Source: Marivirga tractuosa DSM 4126 (lineage in GTDB: Bacteria > Bacteroidota > Bacteroidia > Cytophagales > Cyclobacteriaceae). From it: 64,000 bases of DNA. Location of the stretch: assembly GCF_000183425.1 (NCBI RefSeq), contig NC_014759.1, positions 1,488,001 to 1,552,000 of the forward strand, written 5' to 3'. A program made the translations under genes and the position numbers. Of the stretch, positions 33,101-39,252 are shown piece after piece. How positions within the stretch are numbered: the first letter of the stretch is position 1; each line of letters opens with the position of its first letter. The notes under the pieces were generated by a model. That model saw only the letters and a list, made by a program, of their open reading frames with translations. It had not been told where the DNA came from and ran no database searches.

Positions 33101-35348
33101 ATGCAATTATCTGCCCAGCTGACTCATTACTTTCACATAATGCACCATTCTTCGCAGTAACTGTTACTTCGCCACCCGCATACAGCACATCATATCCAGC
33201 TGAAGTTTCATCAAGTCCAGAAATTGTCCACACTCCACCAGAAACTGTAGCAGAAAATCCATCAATAGCTGTCCCATCTATATATAGCTGAATTACATTT
33301 CCGTTAGTACCGGTACCCGAAACACTTCCATCACCTGCTGTAATCGGACTGGTAGTAATTGTTAAAGAACCGTCTACAGTTTGGGATAAGATTTCAACTT
33401 CGTTCGATAAACTACTTTCTAAATCTCCTGTATCTTGAGCAGATGCTGCTATAAAAGTCCCGGTAGTAAGACTCAAACCTGTAACTGTCCAGCTACCATT
33501 GGCAGAAACCGTGGTGGTGCCTTCTACTGTAGAAGAGCTTGTTACCGGTGAAGTTGTATTAGAATAAAGCGTTATTGTACTTCCTGCTGGAGCCGATGAT
33601 ATTCCACTGATATTACCTATAGTAGCATTGGTACAATAGGTTCCTTTTATAATGGGGGACGTTGTTTGGGTTTGAACGGTAACAGGGGCCGATTCCGTGG
33701 GGCAATTACCTGGCTCCGCAGAAACCACACTTATAGCTTGTCCAACTTGTAAACCTGAAATACCTGTTATTGTAAAAGACCCTCCTGCAGCGGTTGCAGA
33801 AAAAGCAGATTTAACATCATCTATATATAGCGTTACTGTTGCGCCTGTTGTAGCAGTACCAGCTATTGAATTTGAAGTGGTTACTACTGGGGACGTGCTT
33901 ATTGTTGGAACCGTTGAAGCTGCAGTAGTTCCAATACAAATAAATGGAGAAGGGTCTGAAGCACATTTCCCTGGCTCTTGAACCGTATAGTAATATATTC
34001 CATTTAAAGGCGTTCCACAATTGCCTCCTTGATTACAATTCGCAGTATTGAAGTTGCCATTACAACTATAAGCGTAGTTCCCCGCACCGTCCGCAGTTGC
34101 AAAGCCTACTGAACCTGCACCTACTTTATAAAATTCAACAGTTGCTCCAACAGGAAGGCCTCCTACCACAATTCTTCTGTCTGTATCAGAGCAGATAACA
34201 TTTGCTGCTGTGGGTGCTTCTGTACAAATAGCACCAACATTAATTATACTGCAATTTGCAATAGAAGTGGATTCATTAGTAGCTTTTGCAGTTGCCGTAA
34301 TTTCATCATTATCAACAAAAGCTGGCAAACCAGAAATACTCCATGCCCCTGCACTTACACTTGAAGTACCTGCAGAAATTCCATTTACAAAAACTTCAAT
34401 AACTGTTCCATCCGCCTCGGTTGAAGTTCCCGATACTGATGTAGCTCCTACTGCTACTGGACCTGTTATGCTGGGACAGTCAGATCTTGGTTCAATTGTA
34501 CCTCCCCCCGAAATATCATCACCCGAAGTTGGCGGGAAAATATCTATCAAATCTCCCCATAAGTCATCTGTAATCCCTGATGCATCATCTATTCCACCCA
34601 AATCGGAAATCCCATTATTACCTAGTGCAGGATTTGGATTTATAACAGTATTTCCTACCATTCGTACTTTTGTTGTACTGTTATACGGTAAGTCTACATA
34701 AGGAATGTAAAAATCATAAAAATAATCAGGATCTCCACATATTTCAGTTAGGGCGATAGATTTTTGAGCAAAATCATCATATGGTCTATCACCTGTAGCT
34801 GAGCCTATTTCTGTACCTGATGTAGTTCCGTCTACATCATATATTCCTACTCCAAAATTAGTCCTAAGTATAATTTCTATCTCAAATCCCGGATTCCCTT
34901 GTACTGCATTAGGATCCGCATTTGGACCCGTAAAGCCAAATTTCTCGTCTGTATCTACTAAAATACTGTAGCCTTTTGAGTTTGGAGCCGTTCCACCTAA
35001 TCTAAACCTAAAAAACAGATTTGTGCCATTGCTATAAGTATAGATTGTTTCATTACCAGGTGATCTTACCAGGTCAGTGAATCCACAATCAGGACCAGGG
35101 CCCAAATCACTATCTGGTTCAGGATTAACAATAGGAAGCGGCACGTAAGGGATCTCGCTTTCATCTTGATCGTTAGAAGAAAACCCAAAATTAGTTGCTG
35201 AGCTGTAACCATCACCATTAGGATCCAATACAACTTGTCCTGCGCCAGCAGGTTTGTAAATTAAGCCTGGGGTTTGAGCTTGAACACTATTAAAATTAAG
35301 ATAGGTAACCAGGCAAACCAATGTAAAAAATAGATATTTCTTTGTCAT
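27153..35348 (-). CDS. Giant T9SS-exported surface adhesin with Ig-like and Ca-binding repeats
   Basis: A 2731-aa secreted protein. Signal peptide 1-25 (MTKKYLFFTLV start at 35348; a longer frame begins at 35366), an N-terminal beta-sandwich region to about 300, several Ig-like modules, several units with PYSATTNSPDLYSIDFDA, then four near-identical about 97-aa Ig-like repeats (VEFSEDVTGFVVGDITVGNG, DNA 29.95-31.1 kb), four about 99-aa repeats (STDGLPVITGTWDEANATEL, 28.75-29.95 kb), a thrombospondin-type-3-like Asp-rich calcium block (DGDGIPDYLDEDDDGDGIP, 27.8-28.75 kb), a DUF11 domain and a gliding-motility-type CTD (FSPDGDGVNDVWQIKGI, ending SGYITIKR). The terminal domain is a T9SS type B sorting signal. 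Likely a surface adhesin in gliding or attachment, exported with the adjacent SprF-like protein. Confidence 0.92.
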   Translation of the reverse strand: MTKKYLFFTLVCLVTYLNFNSVQAQTPGLIYKPAGAGQVVLDPNGDGYSSATNFGFSSNDQDESEIPYVPLPIVNPEPDSDLGPGPDCGFTDLVRSPGNETIYTYSNGTNLFFRFRLGGTAPNSKGYSILVDTDEKFGFTGPNADPNAVQGNPGFEIEIILRTNFGVGIYDVDGTTSGTEIGSATGDRPYDDFAQKSIALTEICGDPDYFYDFYIPYVDLPYNSTTKVRMVGNTVINPNPALGNNGISDLGGIDDASGITDDLWGDLIDIFPPTSGDDISGGGTIEPRSDCPSITGPVAVGATSVSGTSTEADGTVIEVFVNGISAGTSSVSAGAWSISGLPAFVDNDEITATAKATNESTSIANCSIINVGAICTEAPTAANVICSDTDRRIVVGGLPVGATVEFYKVGAGSVGFATADGAGNYAYSCNGNFNTANCNQGGNCGTPLNGIYYYTVQEPGKCASDPSPFICIGTTAASTVPTISTSPVVTTSNSIAGTATTGATVTLYIDDVKSAFSATAAGGSFTITGISGLQVGQAISVVSAEPGNCPTESAPVTVQTQTTSPIIKGTYCTNATIGNISGISSAPAGSTITLYSNTTSPVTSSSTVEGTTTVSANGSWTVTGLSLTTGTFIAASAQDTGDLESSLSNEVEILSQTVDGSLTITTSPITAGDGSVSGTGTNGNVIQLYIDGTAIDGFSATVSGGVWTISGLDETSAGYDVLYAGGEVTVTAKNGALCESNESAGQIIACQPPIVQTVSASGSTEDCETEFISFDLTNTENLVVYQLVDQDGNNTGSSFLGTGFPTTLNTGSLTPSMTSISVKALRIGITCENTFGTTPITVNPLPTITVGTITDLCQGETSASIPYSATTNSPDLYSIDFDAAAEAQGFVDVVDATFPLSPIDVVVPAAASNDIYNANLFIKNSTTGCIGTATAINIVINSPEIASGTILDPSSCGGTDGSIQLTGLTPSISYSVDYDENGVAVGTRTISSDGSGNLLINNLSAGSYADIRVTESGCQSNIISGPISLTDPGSATIAEGTHVQPTNCASPDGIIQLTGLAASTTYTVDYLLDGAAVSQSLNSDASGVLEIVSLDQGEYTNIRVADASSCTSNTISGPITLTNSSAPSITLGSSPTICSGATSANLAYSATTNSPDQYSIDYDASAEAAGFTDVFDAAIPASPISLTVPGSASAATYNGILTVKNSGTGCVSTNYSISITVNETPAIIFDASSNPTTCGGNEGSITIRNLANSIIYIVSYTDDGVGVGPFSIVSDGLGNLVIPNLDEGSYTNISVIRNGCGSNVLNGPFTLTDPANPTISLGANPSVTQGTTTADLTYSATTVAPDQYSIDFDATAEGQGFVDVVNAALTASPITITVPAAAAEATYNATLSVSNSSTTCVSGSSAITITVTAADTTPPDVDIQGEPASVNSTAAYTVTVEFSEDVTSFVVGDITVGNGSASNFVSVDANTYTVDITPSGAGDITLDVAANVAQDAAGNNNTAATQATTTFDATAPTVDIQGEPTIVNSTAAYNVTIEFSEDVTGFVVGDITVGNGSASNFVAVDGNTYTVDITPSGAGNITVDVAANVAQDAAGNNNTAATQAVTTFDASAPTVDIQGEPTIVNSTAAYNVTIEFSEDVTGFVVGDITVGNGSASNFVAVDGNTYTVDITPSGAGDITVDVTANVAQDAAGNNNTAATQAVTSFDATAPTVDIQGEPTIVNSTAAYNVTIEFSEDVSGFVVGDITVGNGSASNFVAVDGNTYTVDITPSGAGDITVDVAANVAQDAAGNNNTAATQATTTFDNTPPATPTVDPTTSTDGLPIITGTWDEANATELEVTVNGVTYVLGVDSELTTDGSGNWTLDLSGLATPLGDGSYDVVVNTSDAAGNSSSDATSNQLIVDSTPPATPTVDPTTSTDGLPVITGTWDEANATELEVTVNGVTYVLGVDSELTTDGSGNWTLDLSGLATPLSDGSYDVAVNTSDAAGNGASDASTNELTVDSSSLATPTVNTLTSTDGLPVITGTWDEANATELEVTVDGVTYVLGTDAELTTDGSGNWTLDLSGLASPLSDGSYDVVVSTSDVAGNSASDTSTNELTVDSSSLATPTVNTLTSTDGLPVITGTWDEVNATELEVTVDGVTYVLGVDSELTTDGSGNWTLDLSGLAAPLTNGTYDVVVSTTDGTITITDSTSNELIVNNTLIDSDGDGVPDVFEDIDGDGDPTNDDTDGDGIPDYLDEDDDGDGIPTLEEDTDGDGDPTNDDCDEDGIANYLDAEDGCDTNNDTDGDGITDENDNCPNTANPDQLDVDGDGLGDVCDQDADGDGVSNEDEDIGGDGDGDPTNDDTDGDGIPDYLDEDDDGDGIPTLEEDTDGDGDPTNDDCDEDGIANYLDAEDGCDIDNDTDGDGITDENDNCPDTANPDQSDVDGDGLGDVCDQDADGDGVSNEDEDIDGDGDPTNDDTDGDGIPDYLDEDDDGDGIPTLEEDADGDGDPTNDDTDGDGVPDYLDPTDDRESSIDLEIQKTVSEGPYLRGENVVYMLIAKNNGDGDATGVEVFDMLSMDLIFLASESTTGNYNEASGIWLIGEMLDGQADTLLITTQIDNTGIIQNEAEIEGNEADPNLENNLSELITIEVTGEFEVTKGFSPDGDGVNDVWQIKGIENYPNNTVKVFNRWGNEVFGTTAYNNTDNGWAGEVEARLVVSGNTVPDGTYFYLIDLGNGSKPLSGYITIKR
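27830..28735 (-). repeat. Asp-rich thrombospondin type 3-like coding repeats
   Basis: DNA repeats encoding DxDxDG calcium-binding loops. One unit of about 295 bp (DCDEDGIANYLDAEDGC through DQDADGDGVSNEDEDI) is duplicated nearly perfectly, with the second copy carrying a few extra codons. Near-identity at DNA level points to recent duplication or gene conversion. Confidence 0.8.
28740..31100 (-). repeat. Two sets of four tandem Ig-like coding repeats
   Basis: Set 1 (about 28740-29940) has a period near 297 bp (99 aa, TDGLPVITGTW units). Set 2 (about 29940-31100) has a period near 291 bp (97 aa, VNSTAAYNVTIEFSEDVTGF units). Copies within a set differ at few positions, mostly synonymous, so unequal recombination could change repeat number and protein length. 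Confidence 0.85.
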
Positions 35349-35366
35349 AATTTCTGTAAAACTCAA

Positions 35367-35874
35367 CTATTTATAGCTTCTATTACTATACAAAATAATT
35401 AACAAAAATACGGATTAATGTCCACAACGTACTGAAATGTACCTATTTAGCGCACTTTACACTTAAGCCGCACAATTACCAGAAAAAAGATTTTATGACA
35501 TTCAAATTTGGTCTTGCAAATGATAGTCTTCATCGTAAATATCCTTTAGGTAATCTTTATTGATGATTTACGAAGAAGCTCAGATTAATTAGAATCAGTT
35601 TTGAATTTGTACTGTAGCCATGTAAGGAAAACTTGAAACATCAAACTTTTAAAAAGTTGTTTGTTCATTAAATCTTACAAACACTAATTAAATCCCTTAG
35701 TGTAACCTACACTACATGTCATTTTTTTATATATTACTACTTATTCAACATATCTCAGTAGTTGTACTTTAAGCAGTTTGCATCATTTAAATAATTAAAA
35801 TAACGTCACTTGATAACGTTCGAACCAACATTTATTAGTATCTTCTGAATGATAACATCATTTGACATTTTGTA
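35367..35874. other. Divergent intergenic region
   Basis: About 500 bp of AT-rich sequence between the adhesin operon (minus) and the histidine kinase (plus). Its length would allow two independent promoters, but I see no clear operator, hairpin or small gene. Confidence 0.4.
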
Positions 35875-37503
35875 ATGGGGGAACTTTATAAAAAACTAAT
35901 AAACCTAGGCTTATCACCTGGGCTTGGCCGACTAGAAGTTAATCGTATAAGATTAATCAATTCATTAGCCTTTTTTGCTACAACGCTCTGCATTGTAATG
36001 TCAATTGTGACAGTAATAGAGCAGCTTTATATCCAATCGCTTTATATTTTCATAAGTGGATTACTTTTTGCCTCTACCTTTATTTTTAATTACCATAAAA
36101 AACATGCTCTCGGCCGTAGCTATTATGTTGCCGTTGGTGGGCTATTGATAATTGGCCTTTCTCTTTATGCATATTCGCAAGCGCTTTATACAGATACTGA
36201 AAATATTTTGTTTGCATTTATGGCTATTTCAGTATTGATTTTTAAAGGAGCTGCAAGACATTATAGATTCTGGACAATATTTGCAATCGTCATTGTACTG
36301 AAATTTTACAGGCTGGAGTTCATGGGAGTGCAACCGAATTTTTCCTTTTATATCCTTATACAAAATACTACAATCCTTGCCGTTTTAATGTATTTCTTTC
36401 TTCTTTACTTTTACCGGGCGCTGGAAAATTCAGTTCAAGAAACTAAAAATTCTGAGAAAACCCTTTATAACCTAATCGATAACATATCCATATTTATTGC
36501 CCTATTCAATGCTGATGGTACTTATAAAATTGTTAATCGACATTACGAAAAAGCTCTAAAATTAAAACGAAGACAAATAATTGGAAAAAGCGCCCATGAG
36601 GTTTTTGATGAAAATATAGCCGACTGGCAAAATGAGATTGTCGAACAAGCGATCAATAAAAAGGAATCGGCTCGAACCAAAAAGATTTCCACCTTAAAAG
36701 ACGGTAGCCCTTTCGTAGGCTATGGTCGAGCTAATCCAATACTGGATAAGCATGGTAACGTTATTGCTGTCGCAGGTTATATTGACAATATCACTGAATT
36801 AGAATTAGTAAAACAAAAACTAGATCAGGCAAACGAATCTAAAGACAAAGTGCTATCCATTTTGACCCACGACTTAAGAAGTCCTCTCAATACCTTTGAA
36901 TCCATACTTAACTCAACCCAATATCAGATTATTACCTCTGATAATTTTGAGGAATTCATAGAACGCCTTAAAAATGAATTTCAACCTGTCAAAGAAACTA
37001 TAAATGACTTGCTATATTGGGCAAAGTCGAATATGCAAGATCTTCATACTAATTTTACCACATTCCACTGTGACAAGATTATAAAAGAAATTATAGAAAG
37101 CAGTCGACTAATAGCCAGTCAAAAAGATATTGAAATTATAGTCCAAGGAGTCGATCAACAAATATCGATGGATTTAGACCACTTTAAAATGGCACTACGC
37201 AACCTAATTCAAAATGCCATTAAATTCTCTAATGAGGGTGGAGTTATCAAGATTAAGCTAGCTAAGAAAGACAAGAATATAAGCCTTTCCGTTCAGGACT
37301 CGGGAATTGGCATCTCTTCAGATAAAATTGAAGAAATATTACGAGGTGAAATAACAAAACCAGGTTTAGGAACCGCAGGTGAAAAAGGTTCGGGTATTGG
37401 ACTGTCCATGGTGGTTGCCTTATTGCAAAAGAATAATTGCAACTTAGATATCCAAAGTACAGAAGGTAAAGGTTCTACTTTCACCTTACGTTGGGCTATT
37501 TGA
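35875..37503 (+). CDS. Membrane PAS sensor histidine kinase
   Basis: A 542-aa kinase. Six or so TM helices lie in residues 30-185. A PAS domain spans about 190-310 (LIDNISIFIALFNADGTYKI, VAGYIDNITELELVKQ). HisKA has the phosphoacceptor His in SILTHDLRSPLN near 330. HATPase_c has N box LIQNAIKFSNEGG near 440, G1 DSGIGISSDK and G2 GSGIGLSMV near 505. No receiver domain or response regulator gene is adjacent, so it is an orphan kinase and its signal is unknown. Divergent position beside the T9SS adhesin operon hints at, but does not show, a link. Confidence 0.9.
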   Translation: MGELYKKLINLGLSPGLGRLEVNRIRLINSLAFFATTLCIVMSIVTVIEQLYIQSLYIFISGLLFASTFIFNYHKKHALGRSYYVAVGGLLIIGLSLYAYSQALYTDTENILFAFMAISVLIFKGAARHYRFWTIFAIVIVLKFYRLEFMGVQPNFSFYILIQNTTILAVLMYFFLLYFYRALENSVQETKNSEKTLYNLIDNISIFIALFNADGTYKIVNRHYEKALKLKRRQIIGKSAHEVFDENIADWQNEIVEQAINKKESARTKKISTLKDGSPFVGYGRANPILDKHGNVIAVAGYIDNITELELVKQKLDQANESKDKVLSILTHDLRSPLNTFESILNSTQYQIITSDNFEEFIERLKNEFQPVKETINDLLYWAKSNMQDLHTNFTTFHCDKIIKEIIESSRLIASQKDIEIIVQGVDQQISMDLDHFKMALRNLIQNAIKFSNEGGVIKIKLAKKDKNISLSVQDSGIGISSDKIEEILRGEITKPGLGTAGEKGSGIGLSMVVALLQKNNCNLDIQSTEGKGSTFTLRWAI

Positions 37504-37644
37504 GAAAATATTTCCCACCTTTTCTTGCGGTATCGAGTATTTCTAAAATAAATAAATAATGATTTTAAACTAACATATTACATTTTTCTCTTGTTTTAAG
37601 TATTTTAGGGACAATCTAAAAATGTGGAAATTCGCTTATATAAT

Positions 37645-38139
37645 CTATTTAATCCCATCCATTTTTCTTTTTCCCATCCTGCCAGTTCGATCATGAGTAC
37701 CTGTTAAGCGAGGAATAATTTTATCCAACACTTGATCAAATTTTTCCATTTGACCTTCATCACATAGCGATTTCATACCTTTTAAATGAAGGTAAGTTAT
37801 CTGCAGTTTCTTAGATTTCACTTCCCTAATCTCTTGAAAAATCATATCCTGTTTATCCGCATCTTCAGTGCCTTCGCTGGATGACTTCAATTGACTGAAG
37901 TAGGATTCAGTTAGCTTACGTTCTTGATCATTTAGTGCCCTTATAGCAGTCCTATGCTTTCCCACCATATCTTCAAAAGCTGCTAATTGATCTTCGGTTA
38001 AATCAAGCTGTTCTGCTATTTTTTCCTTGAACCCATTTTCAGACCTAGATCTGTCTGGTTTTATGATAAATAGAATCACCACTGTCAGGTTAATCACTAA
38101 GAGCGCGAAAAAGCCAAACTTATAAAATTTAGTATTCAT
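37645..38139 (-). CDS. Membrane-anchored CpxP/CnrX-like periplasmic protein
   Basis: A 164-aa protein with an N-terminal TM anchor (12-29, FFALLVINLTVVILFIIK) and a periplasmic helical domain with LDLTEDQLAAFEDMVGKHR (about 45-65), the pattern of the Spy/CpxP/CnrX fold. A single Cys lies in MKSLCDEGQMEKF (about 130). It overlaps the 3' end of the small membrane gene upstream by 11 nt, and both follow an ECF sigma gene. By analogy with CnrX or CpxP it may sense metal or envelope stress and control the anti-sigma protein. Confidence 0.7.
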   Translation of the reverse strand: MNTKFYKFGFFALLVINLTVVILFIIKPDRSRSENGFKEKIAEQLDLTEDQLAAFEDMVGKHRTAIRALNDQERKLTESYFSQLKSSSEGTEDADKQDMIFQEIREVKSKKLQITYLHLKGMKSLCDEGQMEKFDQVLDKIIPRLTGTHDRTGRMGKRKMDGIK

Positions 38140-38437
38140 CTTCGTATAAATTATAGTCTGTTGTTATCTGTGAATAGGTTGAATTGCCAGAGTTCATATT
38201 ATCACTACTTAAATAATTAGAAACTGCCCAAATATTAAAACTTAAAATGATGGCTATCATAGCTGCCAATTTGTAGATAGCCGTTCCAGTAGTTCTACTT
38301 GAATTCATCCCAGCATTCTTTTGAGCGGCAATTTTTTCTTGAATTCTACTAAATCCATCTTCAGGAGCTTTCGCTCTTTCCATTCCACTTAAGCTATTTA
38401 AAGCTTTATTTATTCTATCTTCAGCCTTCATATTCAT
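38129..38437 (-). CDS. Small single-TM protein, likely anti-sigma factor
   Basis: A 102-aa protein with a cytoplasmic N-terminal helical part (1-50, INKALNSLSGMERAKAPEDG), one TM helix at about 54-74 (LAAMIAIILSFNIWAVSNYL) and a short acidic periplasmic tail. There is no zinc-binding HxxxCxxC anti-sigma motif. It begins 14 bp after the ECF sigma gene and overlaps the CpxP-like gene, the standard place for a cognate anti-sigma factor; its size and topology are close to CnrY-type anti-sigma proteins. Family membership is inferred from context. Confidence 0.6.
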   Translation of the reverse strand: MNMKAEDRINKALNSLSGMERAKAPEDGFSRIQEKIAAQKNAGMNSSRTTGTAIYKLAAMIAIILSFNIWAVSNYLSSDNMNSGNSTYSQITTDYNLYEDEY

Positions 38438-38451
38438 TTTGACGTAATTTT

Positions 38452-39036
38452 CTATTTTTTCCCTCGCTCTGGAAAGAATTTTTTTAGCTCAACTTTTAAA
38501 TTTGCTTTAGCTCTCTGCACTAAAGATTCTACCGACTTCCTACTTTGACTCATAATTTCTGCCACTTTATTCTGTGGAAGGCCTTCAATCTGAGTCAAAA
38601 TAAATGCGGTTTTTTGCTTTTCTGGAAGTACCTCTAGTGCACCAAATAAAAAGCCCGCATCTTCCTTATTTTCCATTTGTATGCCCGGATGCACAAATTC
38701 AACGGAATCATATTTCATTTCACCTGATTCCTTCGAATATAGAGAAGTAAAACTACCAAAACGCTTTTTACTTTTTCTCTTTCGAATAAAATCCAATGCT
38801 TTATTAACAGCTATACGGTAAATCCATGTACTAACAGCAGAGTTATGCTCAAAATTGCCTGCAGAATTGTAAAGGGTCACAAAGACATCCTGGAGCAATT
38901 CTTCAGCATCTTCCGAATTTTTGGTATAGCTAATTAAAGTATTGTAAACCCGATCAGCATACTCATTATATAACTGTTCCAAAGCTTCTTCACTTCCGTT
39001 TGTAATAGCTTCTAAACAGTTTTTTTCGTTAATCAT
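38452..39036 (-). CDS. ECF RNA polymerase sigma factor
   Basis: A 194-aa sigma-70 family ECF factor. Region 2 spans about 15-85 (EQLYNEYADRVYNTLISYTK, EDAEELLQDVFVTLYNSA, STWIYRIAVNKALDFIRKRK). Region 4 spans about 130-185 (LPEKQKTAFILTQIEGLPQN, VAEIMSQSRKSVESLVQRAK). It heads a three-gene operon with a putative anti-sigma and a CpxP-like protein. Likely targets include its own operon and perhaps the Spy-like/beta-barrel pair upstream, but no shared promoter motif could be confirmed by eye. Confidence 0.9.
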   Translation of the reverse strand: MINEKNCLEAITNGSEEALEQLYNEYADRVYNTLISYTKNSEDAEELLQDVFVTLYNSAGNFEHNSAVSTWIYRIAVNKALDFIRKRKSKKRFGSFTSLYSKESGEMKYDSVEFVHPGIQMENKEDAGFLFGALEVLPEKQKTAFILTQIEGLPQNKVAEIMSQSRKSVESLVQRAKANLKVELKKFFPERGKK

Positions 39037-39252
39037 AGATTTAGAAAGTCCATCTTATGGAATTATAATTTATAAGCATTAGCCCAATATTTTTACAATA
39101 AAGCATCATTTTTTTAATCATTAACCTTCAAAACTATCTTTCCGTCAAAGCTTGAAATTCTCGACCAGTTTTTGCGCTTCTGCTACCAGTTCTAATTTCA
39201 TAATTTTTCCGATAAGTGGTTTTATTTTTTACATTCTTTATCACATTGATTG

